51,784 nt of DNA. Origin: Bacteroidetes bacterium SB0662_bin_6. GTDB taxonomy: Bacteria > Bacteroidota > Rhodothermia > Rhodothermales > VXPQ01. Within the stretch, counting starts at the first letter, position 1; every line of letters begins with the position of its first letter. The notes under the pieces are model-generated. The model did no database searches and had not been told where the DNA came from. It was given only the letters and a program-made list of their open reading frames with translations. Both the position numbers and the translations under genes were made by a program. Below, in pieces: positions 28,387-39,737 of the stretch. The stretch spans positions 1-51,784 of the forward strand of contig VXPQ01000002.1 in the NCBI GenBank assembly GCA_009839485.1. The letters are read 5' to 3'.

Positions 28387-31300
28387 ATGCCCTACGGAAA
28401 GACGCAGCAGATCAGGAAGCATTTCAGCCGAATCACCGTAAGTCTGTCCAGCCCGGAAAGTGTGCTGGAGCGGTCTCATGGAGAAGTGCTCAAGCCCGAA
28501 ACCATCAATTACCGGTCTTTCAAGCCGGAAAAGGACGGCCTTTTTTGTGAGAAAATATTCGGGCCCGTCAAGGACTGGGAGTGCCATTGCGGCAAGTACA
28601 AGCGCATCCGCTACAAGGGCATCGTCTGCGACCGCTGCGGCGTGGAAGTGACGCAGAAAAAAGTGCGCCGCGAGCGCATGGGGCATATTACGCTTAGTGT
28701 GCCCGTCGTGCATATCTGGTATTTCAAGACGCTGCCGAACAAGATCGGCCACCTCATTGGTCTGAAGTCGAAAGACCTTGAGAAAATCATCTATTATGAG
28801 AACTATGTCGTCATCCAGCCTGGAAGTGCGGCAGAGCATGGTGTCGAGGAAAACCAGCTCTTGAACGAGGACGAGTATTTCAACATTCTGTACCAGATAC
28901 GGGAAGACAACAATCGGCTTTCCGACGACGACCCGAACAAATTCATCGCTCGAATCGGGGGCGAGGCCGTGGAGACGATCCTGCGGCGCCTGGATCTGTC
29001 GTCTCTGTCGCAAAAACTTCGTACCCAGATCAAGACGGAGACAAGTCAGGCACGCAAGGCCGATGCCCTGAAGCGCCTTGCAGTCGTCGAAGGGTTTCGT
29101 GACGCTAACACGCGGCTCGAAAACCGGCCTGAGTGGATGGTCATGCGGGTTATTCCGGTTATTCCGCCGGAACTGCGTCCCCTGGTTCCGCTCGAGGGCG
29201 GACGGTTTGCCACTTCCGATCTGAACGATCTGTACCGCCGTGTTATCATCCGCAATAACCGCCTGAAACGACTCATCGACATCAAGGCCCCTGAAGTCAT
29301 TCTGCGCAACGAGAAGCGCATGCTGCAGGAAGCGGTCGATTCGTTGTTTGACAACAGCCGGAAGGCCAACGCCGTCCGCAGTGATTCGAACCGGGCCCTG
29401 AAGTCGCTTAGCGATATGCTCAAGGGTAAGCAGGGGCGGTTCCGGCAGAACCTGCTCGGCAAGCGCGTGGATTATTCGGGCAGGTCGGTTATCGTCGTGG
29501 GTCCCGAGCTCGATATACACCAGTGCGGCTTGCCGAAAGAGATGGCGGTCGAACTGTTTAAACCTTTCGTCATTCGCAAGCTCATTGAGCGGGGTATCGT
29601 CAAGACGGTCAAGAGTGCGAAAAAAGTGGTGGACCGGCGCACCGCGGACGTCTGGGATATTCTCGAGAAGGTGATCGAAGGGCGTCCTGTGATGCTGAAC
29701 CGGGCTCCGACGTTGCACCGCCTGGGCATACAGGCATTCCAGCCGATTCTCATCGAGGGCAAAGCCATCCGGTTGCATCCGCTGGTATGTACGGCCTTCA
29801 ATGCCGATTTCGATGGGGATCAGATGGCGGTGCATGCCCCGCTCAGCCATGACGCCTGCCTGGAGGCCTGGGTGCTCATGCTCTCGAGCCACAACATTCT
29901 CAGTCCCGCCCACGGCGGTCCGGTGGCCGTGCCCACGCAGGACATGGTTCTTGGTTTGTATTACCTCACGAAAATGAGGTCGGACCGGAAAGGAGACGGC
30001 ATGCGATTCGCGAGCGTTGCGGAAGTGCGGCAGGCGTATGACCAGGAGCAGCTTGCTATGCATGCCCGTATCCATGTGCGCATAGCACCTGGAAAGGTGG
30101 AGGAGACGACGGTGGGCCGGGTTCTTTTCAATGAGGTGGTTCCCGACGAAGTCGGTTTTATCAACGAAGTGCTTACGAAGCGCAACCTGCGCCCGATTAT
30201 CGCACGCGTGCTCAAGGCCAGCGGGTTCGAAAAGGCTGCCCGTTTCCTTGATGACATCAAACAGTTGGGCTTTGAGCAGGCTACCACCGCAGGGCTCACA
30301 TTCTCGCTGGCCGATATCATCGTGCCGGACATGAAGGAGAAGATCATCTCGGACGCGCAGTCAGAGGTGGATCGTGTGCGCGGCAATTACGAAATGGGCT
30401 TCATGTTCGAGAGCGAGCGCTACAATCAGGTGATCGACATCTGGACGAAGACCAACAATCGGGTTTCCGAAACGCTTTTTGAAACCCTTCGGAATGACAA
30501 GGAAGGGTTCAACGCCATTTATATGATGGCGGACTCGGGCGCGCGGGGTTCCAAGGAGCAGATTCGCCAGCTTGGAGGCATGCGCGGCCTCATGGCCAAG
30601 CCGCAGAAGAGCCTTGTGGGTTCGGTAGGGGAAATTATCGAGAACCCGATCATTTCCAACTTCAAGGAAGGGCTTTCCGTCCTCGAATACTTTATTTCGA
30701 CGCACGGCGCCCGCAAAGGGCTTGCCGATACCGCGCTGAAAACGGCTGACGCCGGGTACCTGACCCGTCGTCTGGTAGATGTCGCCCAGGATGTGACCAT
30801 CATTCAGGAGGATTGCGGCACGCTGCGCGGAATCCGGATATCCGCCCTGAAGGATAATGAGGAAATCGTCGAGCCGCTGGCAGATCGTATCGTGGGGCGC
30901 GTCTCCATGCACGATGTTCGGGATCCGCTTTCCGGTGAACTCATCATTGCCGCCAATGAGATGATCGATGAGCCGCGGGCCCGGCAGATTTCCGAAACGT
31001 CGATCGAGGAGGTTGAAATACGCTCGGCCCTGACATGCGAGTCGCGCCGCGGCGTGTGCGCCTTGTGCTACGGGCGAAATCTCGCCACGGGACACCTTGT
31101 GGAAACGGGCGAAGCGGTCGGCGTGGTTGCCGCGCAGTCCATTGGAGAGCCGGGTACGCAGCTTACGCTCCGGACTTTTCATATCGGAGGTACGGCAAGC
31201 CTCATCTCTGCGGAAAGCACGCTCCAGACGAAATTCGCCGGTAAGGCGGTGTACGAAAATCTACGGACTGTTACGCTTGACGGCGGCGAAGGGGAGAAAG

Positions 31301-32691
31301 ATGTGGTGCTCACCCGCCAGGGAGAGGTATGGATCGTTGATCCCAAGGATGCAGGCCGGCGCCTGATTTCGTATGTGATCCCGTACGGGGCCGAGATGCT
31401 GGTTTCTGACGGAGAGATCCTCGAGAAGGGAAGTGTGCTGGCCAGTTGGGACCCCTACAACAGTGTGATTCTCTCGGAAGTCGCCGGCACGATATCCTTC
31501 AAGGATATTGTGGAAGGCACCACATATCGGGAAGAATCGGATGAGCAGACCGGCCACAAGGAAAAAGTCATTACCGAGAGTCGCGAGCGCTTGCTGACCC
31601 CGGCCCTCATTGTCAAGAGGAAGGACGAGGCGGACCGCGAATATACGCTCCCCGTACGGGCGCGCATTCAGGTGGATGAGGGAGAGAAGATCCAGGCCGG
31701 GCAGGTCATGGTGAAGATTCCGCGTCAGTCTGCCAAGACGGGCGATATCACGGGGGGTCTTCCCCGCGTGACCGAGTTGTTCGAGGCCAGGATGCCGGTC
31801 GATCCGGCGGTTGTTTCCGAGATCGACGGCGTGGTTCGTTTTGGGGGGCGCCGGCGCGGCGCACAGGAAATCGTTGTGACTTCCCGCGACGGTTCGGAAA
31901 CCCGGACATACCTTGTGCCGCTTTCGAGGCATATGCTTGTGCACGAGCATGATTTCGTGCGTGCGGGAGGACGGCTTTCGGACGGGCAGGTATCCCCGCA
32001 GGATATTCTGTCCATCAAGGGGCCGCGCGCGGTGCAGGAGTATCTCGTGAACGAGATACAGGAAGTATACCGGATGCAGGGCGTAACCATCAACGACAAG
32101 CATATCGAAGTGATTGTGCGCCAGATGATGCAGAAGGTGCGTGTGTCGGATCCGGGCGATACGACATTGCTGGAAGACGACACGGTGGACCGGTTCGCCA
32201 TGGAGGAACTCAATGACCGTCTCTACGACCGGTTTGTGATCACCGATGCGGGCGATTCCGACCTGTCGGTCGGGGATATCGTAAGCCGGAGGCAAATGAG
32301 AGAAGTGAATTCGGCTCTGAAGCGCCAGGATCTCAAGCAGGCGGAGGCCCGCGAAGCGCAACCGGCTGTGGCGCAGCCGATTCTTCTTGGCATCACGCAG
32401 GCTGCACTCTCGACCGATTCGTTCGTGTCGGCAGCCTCATTCCAGGAGACCACCAAGGTGCTCACCAACGCGGCTATCAAGGCCCAGGTGGATCCGCTTT
32501 ACGGACTCAAGGAGAATGTGATCGTGGGGCATCCGATCCCGGCAGGAACCGGCCAGCGCCGTTTCCGGGATGTGGTCGTCGGTTCGAAGACCGAACTTGC
32601 CGAGTTGCAGGCGGCGCTGGGCGGCGATGGAGACGGGGTTCCGGCAGCGCCCGGTACGCCGGACGAAAAGGCGGAGGAGGTGGAGGCATAG
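28387..32691 (+). CDS. rpoC: RNA polymerase beta' subunit
   Basis: The 1434-residue product contains the N-terminal zinc site C66, C68, C81 and C84 ([20 protein letters not shown]), the catalytic magnesium loop NADFDGDQM, the trigger-loop/bridge-helix region around [22 protein letters not shown] and a second zinc site ([16 protein letters not shown]). The start at 28387 ([13 protein letters not shown]) is chosen; the frame is open from 28309 without similarity. The acidic tail EEVEA ends the protein. Confidence 0.98.
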   Translation: MPYGKTQQIRKHFSRITVSLSSPESVLERSHGEVLKPETINYRSFKPEKDGLFCEKIFGPVKDWECHCGKYKRIRYKGIVCDRCGVEVTQKKVRRERMGHITLSVPVVHIWYFKTLPNKIGHLIGLKSKDLEKIIYYENYVVIQPGSAAEHGVEENQLLNEDEYFNILYQIREDNNRLSDDDPNKFIARIGGEAVETILRRLDLSSLSQKLRTQIKTETSQARKADALKRLAVVEGFRDANTRLENRPEWMVMRVIPVIPPELRPLVPLEGGRFATSDLNDLYRRVIIRNNRLKRLIDIKAPEVILRNEKRMLQEAVDSLFDNSRKANAVRSDSNRALKSLSDMLKGKQGRFRQNLLGKRVDYSGRSVIVVGPELDIHQCGLPKEMAVELFKPFVIRKLIERGIVKTVKSAKKVVDRRTADVWDILEKVIEGRPVMLNRAPTLHRLGIQAFQPILIEGKAIRLHPLVCTAFNADFDGDQMAVHAPLSHDACLEAWVLMLSSHNILSPAHGGPVAVPTQDMVLGLYYLTKMRSDRKGDGMRFASVAEVRQAYDQEQLAMHARIHVRIAPGKVEETTVGRVLFNEVVPDEVGFINEVLTKRNLRPIIARVLKASGFEKAARFLDDIKQLGFEQATTAGLTFSLADIIVPDMKEKIISDAQSEVDRVRGNYEMGFMFESERYNQVIDIWTKTNNRVSETLFETLRNDKEGFNAIYMMADSGARGSKEQIRQLGGMRGLMAKPQKSLVGSVGEIIENPIISNFKEGLSVLEYFISTHGARKGLADTALKTADAGYLTRRLVDVAQDVTIIQEDCGTLRGIRISALKDNEEIVEPLADRIVGRVSMHDVRDPLSGELIIAANEMIDEPRARQISETSIEEVEIRSALTCESRRGVCALCYGRNLATGHLVETGEAVGVVAAQSIGEPGTQLTLRTFHIGGTASLISAESTLQTKFAGKAVYENLRTVTLDGGEGEKDVVLTRQGEVWIVDPKDAGRRLISYVIPYGAEMLVSDGEILEKGSVLASWDPYNSVILSEVAGTISFKDIVEGTTYREESDEQTGHKEKVITESRERLLTPALIVKRKDEADREYTLPVRARIQVDEGEKIQAGQVMVKIPRQSAKTGDITGGLPRVTELFEARMPVDPAVVSEIDGVVRFGGRRRGAQEIVVTSRDGSETRTYLVPLSRHMLVHEHDFVRAGGRLSDGQVSPQDILSIKGPRAVQEYLVNEIQEVYRMQGVTINDKHIEVIVRQMMQKVRVSDPGDTTLLEDDTVDRFAMEELNDRLYDRFVITDAGDSDLSVGDIVSRRQMREVNSALKRQDLKQAEAREAQPAVAQPILLGITQAALSTDSFVSAASFQETTKVLTNAAIKAQVDPLYGLKENVIVGHPIPAGTGQRRFRDVVVGSKTELAELQAALGGDGDGVPAAPGTPDEKAEEVEA

Positions 32692-32751
32692 GGTGTGGTT
32701 CTGATGAGTCTGCATGCGCGAAGGGGTTTCGTAGCAATTTTTCGCGACATT

Positions 32752-32784
32752 CCGTAACTCCGGGAGAAATTTCCCGTATTACGG
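32752..32784 (+). other. Imperfect inverted repeat after rpoC
   Basis: CCGTAA (32752-32757) pairs with 32779-32784, and CGGGA (32761-32765) pairs with TCCCG (32772-32776) inside it. No T run follows. It may mark the end of the rpoBC transcript or be an operator of the next gene, whose ATG is 45 bp away. Confidence 0.35.
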
Positions 32785-32829
32785 AGTAATGCCCCACAAA
32801 TTGCTCTGCCAAACGACGAGGGTTGCACC

Positions 32830-33750
32830 ATGCCGAAACGCTTCCCCCGATATACCGGAAAGTTGCCCCTGCTGGTCGCTGCGCTGCTGATTGCGGCGAA
32901 CGCCTATGCCGGCGATCCCGACTTGATCGATATCAAGGATACGGTCAAGCGTTCCTACAAAGTTCGACCCGGTGGTACGTTGGAGTTGGACATAGACCGG
33001 GGCCGGGTTGCAGTACTCCCCGGGCCCGGCAGGGAAGTGCTCATTGAGGTGGAACGGACGGTGACGACCGACGATCGGTCAAAGGCCGAGGCTATCTTTG
33101 AACGACACGATCTCGAGATCGAGGAACGGGACGGTGGTATCTACGTCGGGTCGCGCTTCGACAATGAAGATACCTTCTGGAATCGTATCCGCTCCAGCAC
33201 GGATCGGCTCACGGTTCGGGTGCGGGCCAGGATTCCGGAGAATTACAATATTGAATTCAAGGCGGGAGCAGGCACTGTCGAGTTGGGATCCTTTTCCGGA
33301 GACATTTCCGGCGTGACCGGGGCGGGTAACATTGAGATTGGTGAGGTAAGCGGGTCGGTCGATGTGGTATCCGGGTCCGGAAATATCGTTATCGAAGGTG
33401 TGGGGGAGGAACTGGAAGTGCATACGGGCGCCGGCAATGTGGATGTCCGGGCCGTACGCGGCGAAGCCACTGTCAAGGCAGGCGCCGGAAACATCGAAGT
33501 GTTCATCACCGAACAACCGGATGGAGATTCTGATTTCAGCACGGGGGCCGGGAATGTAATGGTGTACCTGGCCGGCAGTGTAGGGGTAGATGTCGATGCG
33601 GAGTGCGCCGTAGGATCGGCGCGTACGGATTATCCACTGAAAGTGGAAGGCAAGTGGACCAGAAAATCCTTTTCCGGCAGTGTCAATGGCGGCGGCCCGG
33701 ACCTGCGTCTGTATGCCGCCGTGGGCAATGTGACGTTACGAAAGAAATGA
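32830..33750 (+). CDS. Secreted DUF4097-like repeat protein
   Basis: The 306-residue protein has a Sec signal peptide (about residues 1-27, ending AYA) and a mature region of short beta-strands. The motif GAGNxxV or a close variant recurs about seven times (GAGTVELG, GAGNIEIG, GSGNIVIE, GAGNVDVR, GAGNIEVF, GAGNVMVY, AVGNVTLR), at a spacing of about 18-25 residues. This fits a right-handed beta-solenoid of the DUF4097 putative-adhesin type. Function is unknown. It stands alone between rpoC and a strong terminator. Confidence 0.75.
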   Translation: MPKRFPRYTGKLPLLVAALLIAANAYAGDPDLIDIKDTVKRSYKVRPGGTLELDIDRGRVAVLPGPGREVLIEVERTVTTDDRSKAEAIFERHDLEIEERDGGIYVGSRFDNEDTFWNRIRSSTDRLTVRVRARIPENYNIEFKAGAGTVELGSFSGDISGVTGAGNIEIGEVSGSVDVVSGSGNIVIEGVGEELEVHTGAGNVDVRAVRGEATVKAGAGNIEVFITEQPDGDSDFSTGAGNVMVYLAGSVGVDVDAECAVGSARTDYPLKVEGKWTRKSFSGSVNGGGPDLRLYAAVGNVTLRKK

Positions 33751-33781
33751 CGACACGAGCATAATGCTCCGTTTTGTATAG

Positions 33782-33812
33782 GGCCGTCCGAGAGCATCGG
33801 GCGGCCTTTTTT
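33782..33812 (+). terminator. Intrinsic terminator
   Basis: A 10-bp stem (GGCCGTCCGA 33782-33791 with TCGGGCGGCC 33797-33806, one G-U pair), a 5-nt loop and six T residues make a clear intrinsic terminator 31 bp after the DUF4097-like gene. Confidence 0.93.
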
Positions 33813-33850
33813 ATGTAATCAGGATACTCTGATCAAAACCGCATGGGCGA

Positions 33851-33955
33851 GGACCTTGGGACGCGCCTTCTCTCAAAACATAAACGTGCGGTTGGCCGCG
33901 AGTTTGCAGGATATCCCGGGCCCTATGTTTTGTTCGAATGCGCGTCCCAAGGTCC
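33851..33955. repeat. Large inverted repeat of unknown role
   Basis: A 16-bp arm GGACCTTGGGACGCGC (33851-33866) and a 9-bp arm CAAAACATA (33874-33882) are matched by exact reverse complements at 33940-33955 and 33924-33932. The 7-nt segments between them match at three of seven positions. The loop is 41 nt. No convincing gene overlaps it. It occupies the only gene-free stretch over 300 bp (33813-34154); the rest of that gap holds nothing else I can name. Confidence 0.8.
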
Positions 33956-34154
33956 CTTTTCCCGGTTGCGATTTTGCGGTTCGGCGTTGGATGGTCTTGT
34001 TGCGCGCTCCAGGACCCAATCATTGTTTCCTTAACGTTCGTTCCATCCCGCATTTCTTGCGCGGACGGGGCTTTTATCCTGTCGCGGTTTTTCTTTTCTT
34101 TCGGGTTACGTAGTGCGGTCGGGTTACCCTTTTTGATCAGAACGAGGAACAGGT

Positions 34155-36083
34155 ATGCGAGACGCCGTATCGGAACTGGAAAAGGTATACATTGCGCCGC
34201 CGGGCAGCGGCACGCTTACCCTGGGGAAGACCTTGCCGGATCTGTTGTACGAAGCATCGGACCGGTACGTGAATCGCCGGGCGCTCAATCAGCCGGAGGG
34301 GGATGGCTGGAAGTCTCTTTCGCTGGACGAATTTCGGCGCCATTCCGAGGAAGCGGCGCTGGGTCTTGCTGCGCTGGGTTTGTCCCACGGGGATCGTCTT
34401 GCGCTCTATATGGAGAGCGACGTGTCGTTCTGTGTGGTGGACATGGGTTGCTTGCTTGCGGGCGTGATCAACGTGCCTCTGTACCTCGCGCATGCGTCCG
34501 AACAGATCCGGTATGTTCTGGTGCATTCGGAAGCGAAGGTGGTAGCCGTTTCGAGCGGAAAGCATCTGGAAGAAATCCGGGATGCGTTGTCTGCATGCCC
34601 CGCGGTTTCTGCGGTGATTGTAGCGGAAGGGGATATTCCTGACGGACTTTCTCTTCCGGATGGCATAGAAGCATACACGCTCGAAGCCGTGCGGGAATCC
34701 GGTCGTCGTCGGCTGCAAGAGAATGCAGAGGCCATTGCGGGGCTGCGCGCTCGGGTCGGACCGGAGGATATAGCCACCATTCTTTATACGAGCGGCACGA
34801 CCGGGCAGCCGAAGGGCGTCGTGCTGACGCATGAAAATATCAGCGCCAACGCCCTCACATCCTTTTCGGGGATGCCGGATTACCGTACAGGCGAGGATGG
34901 CGAGCAGGTCATTTCGTTTTTACCGTTGACGCATATCTTCGCCAGAGCGCTTCATTACGGCTTTGTGTATCATGGCTCGCCGGTGTATTTCACCTCGCAG
35001 GAGTTCCTTATGCAGCACATCGCCGAAGTGCAGCCTACCATATTCGCCACGGTGCCCCGGGTTCTGGAGAAGGTGTATGCCGCGGTAGCGACTCGCATTG
35101 CCGGCATGAGCGGCATTCAAAAGGCCATTGCTTCCTGGGCGCTGTCTACAGGTGAACGCTATAACGTATTATCGAAGCCGGGCGGAATCCATGCGTTGTC
35201 CCTCAAGGTGGCGGACCGCCTCCTGTTCAGCAAATGGCGGAAGGCGTTGGGCGGACGCGTAAACTTTCTTATCTCGGGCGGCGCGGCGCTGGGCGCAAAG
35301 CTGACGAATCTGTTCGCTGCGGCGAACATTACGGTGCTGGAGGGATACGGTCTCACGGAAACCAGCCCGGTGATTTCCTTTAACCGGAAAGGGCGTGTCC
35401 AGCCCGGTACGGTGGGCGAAATGATTCCGGGAGCGGAAGTGACGATTGCGGAAGATGGAGAGATTCTGACGCGCGGTCCGTACATCATGCAGGGATACTA
35501 CAAGAACGATGCCTTGACGAGCGAGGTGATCGACGAGGAAGGATGGTTTCATACAGGCGATATAGGAGAGTTTGGACCGGAGGGATACCTGCGGATTACG
35601 GACCGGAAGAAGTCTCTTTTCAAGCTCTCGACCGGGAAATATGTGGTTCCCCAACCTATAGAGAACCGGCTCCGGGCGCACCCGGTGGTTGAAGAGGCGA
35701 TGGTTCTGGGCAGCGGATACCGGTATTGTACGGCGCTTGTTTTTCCTGACATGGACAAGCTGGGGGATTATGCTCGATCCCTCGGTGCAGGGGAAGGCAT
35801 ATCGGGGGAGGAGTTGCTCGCCCTGCCCGGCGTGCAATCGCATCTGCGTCATTTGGTTGAGGAGGCCAACACGGGCATGGATCCATGGAACCGCATAAAA
35901 AGATTTCGCATCGTGTCCGCTTCGCTGACGACGGAGAACAATCTCCTTACACCCACGCTGAAGGTGCGCCGCCGGCAGGTCGAAGAAGCATTTGCAGAAG
36001 ATATCAGGGAGATGTACGGCGACGGGGATCTGCCCGCAGCCGTCGTAGTTGTGGAGAAAGAGAGACAGGACCACGATGACTGA
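34155..36083 (+). CDS. fadD: Long-chain acyl-CoA synthetase
   Basis: This AMP-forming enzyme activates fatty acids as CoA thioesters. The 642-residue product has the P-loop-like motif ILYTSGTTGQPKGVVLTHEN (about 211-230), LEGYGLTETSPVISFN, GWFHTGDIGEFGPEGYLRITDRKK and a C-terminal domain ending near a charged tail. It resembles the FAA1/AMP-ligase class of about 600-650 residues. GAGGAAC precedes the ATG as a ribosome binding site. It heads the beta-oxidation cluster. The natural substrate cannot be read from sequence. Confidence 0.92.
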   Translation: MRDAVSELEKVYIAPPGSGTLTLGKTLPDLLYEASDRYVNRRALNQPEGDGWKSLSLDEFRRHSEEAALGLAALGLSHGDRLALYMESDVSFCVVDMGCLLAGVINVPLYLAHASEQIRYVLVHSEAKVVAVSSGKHLEEIRDALSACPAVSAVIVAEGDIPDGLSLPDGIEAYTLEAVRESGRRRLQENAEAIAGLRARVGPEDIATILYTSGTTGQPKGVVLTHENISANALTSFSGMPDYRTGEDGEQVISFLPLTHIFARALHYGFVYHGSPVYFTSQEFLMQHIAEVQPTIFATVPRVLEKVYAAVATRIAGMSGIQKAIASWALSTGERYNVLSKPGGIHALSLKVADRLLFSKWRKALGGRVNFLISGGAALGAKLTNLFAAANITVLEGYGLTETSPVISFNRKGRVQPGTVGEMIPGAEVTIAEDGEILTRGPYIMQGYYKNDALTSEVIDEEGWFHTGDIGEFGPEGYLRITDRKKSLFKLSTGKYVVPQPIENRLRAHPVVEEAMVLGSGYRYCTALVFPDMDKLGDYARSLGAGEGISGEELLALPGVQSHLRHLVEEANTGMDPWNRIKRFRIVSASLTTENNLLTPTLKVRRRQVEEAFAEDIREMYGDGDLPAAVVVVEKERQDHDD

Positions 36084-36123
36084 TCGCCGTCCATTACGAT
36101 TTCAGCCAGTAAGGAATTAATTC

Positions 36124-38538
36124 ATGCACGCACATTCAACGGCAGCCGGTGACCGTGCTTCGGGCGCATTCGCTCCACCTCATGCCCATGTTCCGTTTCG
36201 CAAGGCCGCTGTACTGGGCGCCGGGACCATGGGCGCACAGATTGCAGCGCACCTCGCCAATGCAGGCCTGCATGTGTTTCTGTTCGATGTGCCGGCCGGG
36301 GAAGGGAAAAACCGGAATGCCATCGTCGAGCGGGGGCTGAAAACAGCCGCCCACCTCAAACCGGCCCCGTTTTTTGATGAGGCGGCGGTGCGTCGTGTCG
36401 AGCCCGGCAATTTCGAGGACCACCTTGACCGGCTGTCCGGCGTGGAATGGGTGATCGAGGCAGTCGTGGAGCAACTGGATGCCAAACGCGCCCTGTTTGA
36501 GCAGGTCGAGTCGATCATCCGGCCCGGCACCATCGTGTCCACCAATACGAGCGGGCTTTCCGTAGAGCAGATCGCAGCCGGACGCGGCGAGGCATTCCGG
36601 CGCGCTTTCCTCGGCACGCACTTTTTCAATCCCCCTCGCTATTTGCGGCTGCTGGAACTGATCCCTTCTTCGGATACGGATCCGGAGATTCTTGCCCGCA
36701 TTGCCCATTTTGGCCGGATTCATCTTGGAAAGAGCATCGTCGTAGCAAAGGACACGCCCTACTTCATCGGGAATCGCATCGGGGTGTACGGCATGATGCA
36801 GGCGGTCCGGGCTTTTACGGAGCAGGGCTACACGATCGAAGAGATCGACACCCTGACCGGGTCGCTGGTGGGACGTCCCCGGTCCGCCACGTTCCGTACC
36901 GCAGATGTGGTGGGGCTGGATGTGCTTTGGGCTGTGGCCCGCAATCTGCACGAGGCCGTGGCGGATGACGAAAGCCGCGCCGCGTTCAGTCCCCCGGAAT
37001 TGCTGGGCCGGCTTGTGCAGGCCGGACGGCTTGGGCAGAAGACCCGTGCGGGATTTTACAGGAAAGAGGATGGCGAAATAAAGTCCGTGGATCCGGAAAC
37101 CCTGGAGTATTCTTCCGCCAAGCCCATCCTCCTGCCCGGCCTGAAGAAAATACGCAAGCTGCGCACCGCAGGCGACCGGCTACGGGCGCTGTACGAGGCT
37201 AAGGGACGCGCCGGAGCCTTCGTTCGCGGCACGACACTGGATTTATTGGCGTATGCCGCCCGGAGAATTCCTGAAATTTCGGATCGGCCTGCCGATGTGG
37301 ACCGCGCCGTACGCTGGGGATTCGGCTGGGAACTGGGTCCGTTTGAAATCTGGGACGTGATTGGCGTGGAGCGGGTCCTGAATGATTTGAGCGATGCCGG
37401 ACTGGAGGCGCCTGCCTGGGTGAACGATGCCGTGCGGGCCGGCGGGTTTTACCGGGACGACGCGGGAGCGCGTACGGTCTATGTGCCGGCAAGCGAGGAA
37501 TATGCGCCCGATCCTGTTCCGGAAGATTATGTGGGGCTTGCTTCGATCCGGTCGGAGGCAGGGCGTACGCTGTGGGAATCGAGCGACGCCGGGCTGCTCG
37601 ATGTCGGGGACGGCGTCGCGTTGCTGGAGTTTCGCTCGAAGGCGAACACGCTGGGGAAAGGCGTGATGGAAGCCGTCGTGCATGCGATCGAACACGTCGA
37701 AGCGGATCGCTCGCTCAAGGGGCTTGTGATAGGCAACGAGGGGCGCAATTTTTCGGTGGGTGCGAATCTTATGGAATTGGCGGGCGCCGTGAAACTGAGG
37801 GCCATGAAAGTGGTAGATCGGCACATCAAGGCATTTCAGGAAACGATCCAGCAAGTGCGCTATGCCCGCAAGCCGGTGGTCGTTGCGGCCCACGGGCGCG
37901 TGCTGGGCGGCGGGTGCGAATTGCTTATGGGTTGTCCGAATCAGGTGGCGTCGGCGGAGTGCTATGCCGGTCTGGTGGAACTGGGCGTCGGCCTGATCCC
38001 TGCGGGGACGGGCACGATGCGTCTGGCGGCAGAGGCGTCCCGGCGTGCGGCGAACGACCATCCTTCCGAGATTCAGGCCTGGATCCGGCAATTTTTCGAG
38101 ACGGTGGCGATGTCCCGCGTCTCGTCGGGTGCTGTGGAAGCCCGGCAACTGGGCTTTCTCGCGCCGCATGCCCGCATCGTCATGCACGACGATCGGCGGC
38201 TCCATGTAGCCAGAGAAGAGGTACTGCGCCTTTCCGCCGCAGGGTATCGTCCTCCTGTCCCGCAACGCATCCGGGTGCTTGGGCGGCCCGGAGGCGCTGC
38301 GCTGGAGGTCATGGTGCGGCAATTCGTCGAAGGCCGGTTCATATCCGAGTACGACGCCTTTCTTGCGGGACGTCTTGCCTTCGTGATGACCGGAGGCGAG
38401 TTGAGCGCTCCTCAGGAAGTGGACGAGGAATACCTGATCGATCTCGAACGCAGTGTGTTTCTCGAACTGATCCGTGACAAGAGATCGCAGGCCCGCATTG
38501 TACACATGTTGAAGACGAAAAAGCCGTTGAGGAATTAA
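36124..38538 (+). CDS. fadN: 3-hydroxyacyl-CoA dehydrogenase/enoyl-CoA hydratase (FadN type)
   Basis: The 804-residue protein joins two beta-oxidation activities in the order dehydrogenase first, hydratase last, like Bacillus FadN and unlike E. coli FadB. The NAD-binding motif GAGTMGAQ lies at about 32-39, the dehydrogenase signature HFFNPPRYLRLLELIP at about 167-182, and the C-terminal crotonase part has GRNFSVGANLMEL, GRVLGGGCELLMGC and VELGVGLIPAGTG with both catalytic glutamates. It lies 40 bp after fadD and 3 bp before the thiolase gene. Confidence 0.92.
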   Translation: MHAHSTAAGDRASGAFAPPHAHVPFRKAAVLGAGTMGAQIAAHLANAGLHVFLFDVPAGEGKNRNAIVERGLKTAAHLKPAPFFDEAAVRRVEPGNFEDHLDRLSGVEWVIEAVVEQLDAKRALFEQVESIIRPGTIVSTNTSGLSVEQIAAGRGEAFRRAFLGTHFFNPPRYLRLLELIPSSDTDPEILARIAHFGRIHLGKSIVVAKDTPYFIGNRIGVYGMMQAVRAFTEQGYTIEEIDTLTGSLVGRPRSATFRTADVVGLDVLWAVARNLHEAVADDESRAAFSPPELLGRLVQAGRLGQKTRAGFYRKEDGEIKSVDPETLEYSSAKPILLPGLKKIRKLRTAGDRLRALYEAKGRAGAFVRGTTLDLLAYAARRIPEISDRPADVDRAVRWGFGWELGPFEIWDVIGVERVLNDLSDAGLEAPAWVNDAVRAGGFYRDDAGARTVYVPASEEYAPDPVPEDYVGLASIRSEAGRTLWESSDAGLLDVGDGVALLEFRSKANTLGKGVMEAVVHAIEHVEADRSLKGLVIGNEGRNFSVGANLMELAGAVKLRAMKVVDRHIKAFQETIQQVRYARKPVVVAAHGRVLGGGCELLMGCPNQVASAECYAGLVELGVGLIPAGTGTMRLAAEASRRAANDHPSEIQAWIRQFFETVAMSRVSSGAVEARQLGFLAPHARIVMHDDRRLHVAREEVLRLSAAGYRPPVPQRIRVLGRPGGAALEVMVRQFVEGRFISEYDAFLAGRLAFVMTGGELSAPQEVDEEYLIDLERSVFLELIRDKRSQARIVHMLKTKKPLRN

Positions 38539-38541
38539 CCC

Positions 38542-39723
38542 ATGCAGGATGCTTTCATCGTCCGCGGTGTACGTACTGCCGTCGGAAAGGCCGACCGGGG
38601 AGCGCTCCGGTATGTCCGCCCTGAACACATGGGCGCTTCGGTCGTACGCGAAGCCGTCCACCGCGTCGAAGGACTCGAAGCAAACGCCGTCGAGGATGTA
38701 TTGATGGGATGCGCCTTTCCCGAGGGCGCGCAAGGCCAGAATGTCGGCCGCCTGATTGCACAGAAAGCGGGCTTGCCGGACGAAGTACCCGGCGCCACGG
38801 TGAATCGATTTTGCTCCTCCGGCCTCCAGACCGTCGCCATGGCGAGTCAGGCGATTCGTACGGGCACGGCGGATGTGGTCGTGGCGGGGGGCGTCGAGTC
38901 GATGAGTATGGTGCCGATGACCGGGTTCTTTTTTCAGCCCGATCCCGTATTGTCGGCCGATGATATGGATGTCTACGTTTCGATGGGCATTACGGCGGAG
39001 AATGTGGCCGAACGCTACGGCATTTCACGGGAAGATCAGGACCGGTTTGCGCTGCGTTCTCACGAACGGGCGCTGGCGGCCATTGAGGCAGGGCGTTTTG
39101 CGGACGAAATTCTTCCAGTGGAGGTAGAAGAGACGCGCTATGAAGAGGGAGCTGCCCGGACGGTCCGCCGGATGTTCGATACGGACGAGGGCCCGCGCTC
39201 CGATACCAGCCTCGAAGCTCTGGGGCGCTTGCCTGCGGTTTTTCGCCTCGGTGGCACAGTGACTGCGGGCAATGCGTCACAGCGTTCCGACGGGGCTGCC
39301 GCAGTGGTGCTTATGAGCGGGGATCGCGTGAAGCAACTGGGCGTGACGCCCGAGGCCCGGCTTGCAGGATTTGCGGTCGCCGGCGTAGCCCCTGAAATCA
39401 TGGGCATGGGGCCCGTGCCTGCGATACGCAAAGTGCTTGCGCAAACGGGCCTGAGCCTTCAGGATATAGGCCTGGTGGAACTGAATGAAGCCTTTGCCGC
39501 GCAGGCGCTTGCAGTGATTCGCGAGGCCGGGCTCGACGAGGACATTGTCAATGTGAACGGCGGTGCGATTGCACTGGGCCATCCGTTGGGGTGTACGGGC
39601 GCCAAGTTGACGACTACGCTGATCCGCGAAATGGCGCGGCGCAAGGTGCGGTACGGCCTGTGCACGATGTGCGTAGGCGGGGGGATGGGCGCCGCCGGCG
39701 TGATCGAGTATCTCGGGGATTGA
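38542..39723 (+). CDS. fadA: Acetyl-CoA acyltransferase (3-ketoacyl-CoA thiolase)
   Basis: The thiolase cleaves 3-ketoacyl-CoA to acetyl-CoA and a shortened acyl-CoA. The 393-residue product has the nucleophilic cysteine C91 in [10 protein letters not shown], the histidine block [15 protein letters not shown] and the C-terminal acid/base cysteine in [13 protein letters not shown]. It follows fadN with a 3-bp gap, consistent with a multi-enzyme beta-oxidation complex. Confidence 0.95.
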   Translation: MQDAFIVRGVRTAVGKADRGALRYVRPEHMGASVVREAVHRVEGLEANAVEDVLMGCAFPEGAQGQNVGRLIAQKAGLPDEVPGATVNRFCSSGLQTVAMASQAIRTGTADVVVAGGVESMSMVPMTGFFFQPDPVLSADDMDVYVSMGITAENVAERYGISREDQDRFALRSHERALAAIEAGRFADEILPVEVEETRYEEGAARTVRRMFDTDEGPRSDTSLEALGRLPAVFRLGGTVTAGNASQRSDGAAAVVLMSGDRVKQLGVTPEARLAGFAVAGVAPEIMGMGPVPAIRKVLAQTGLSLQDIGLVELNEAFAAQALAVIREAGLDEDIVNVNGGAIALGHPLGCTGAKLTTTLIREMARRKVRYGLCTMCVGGGMGAAGVIEYLGD

Positions 39724-39737
39724 CGGAGTAAGGAACT

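Noticed and set aside
28279-30075. 598-codon minus-strand ORF opposite rpoC
   Set aside because: It is antisense to a highly conserved RpoC coding region and has no domain similarity.
33811-34053. 80-residue minus-strand ORF across the inverted repeat
   Set aside because: No similarity or start signal; its reading frame follows from the repeat and is not evidence of a gene.
37572-38477. 301-residue plus-strand ORF inside fadN in another frame
   Set aside because: It lacks any recognisable motif and lies wholly within the crotonase part of fadN.
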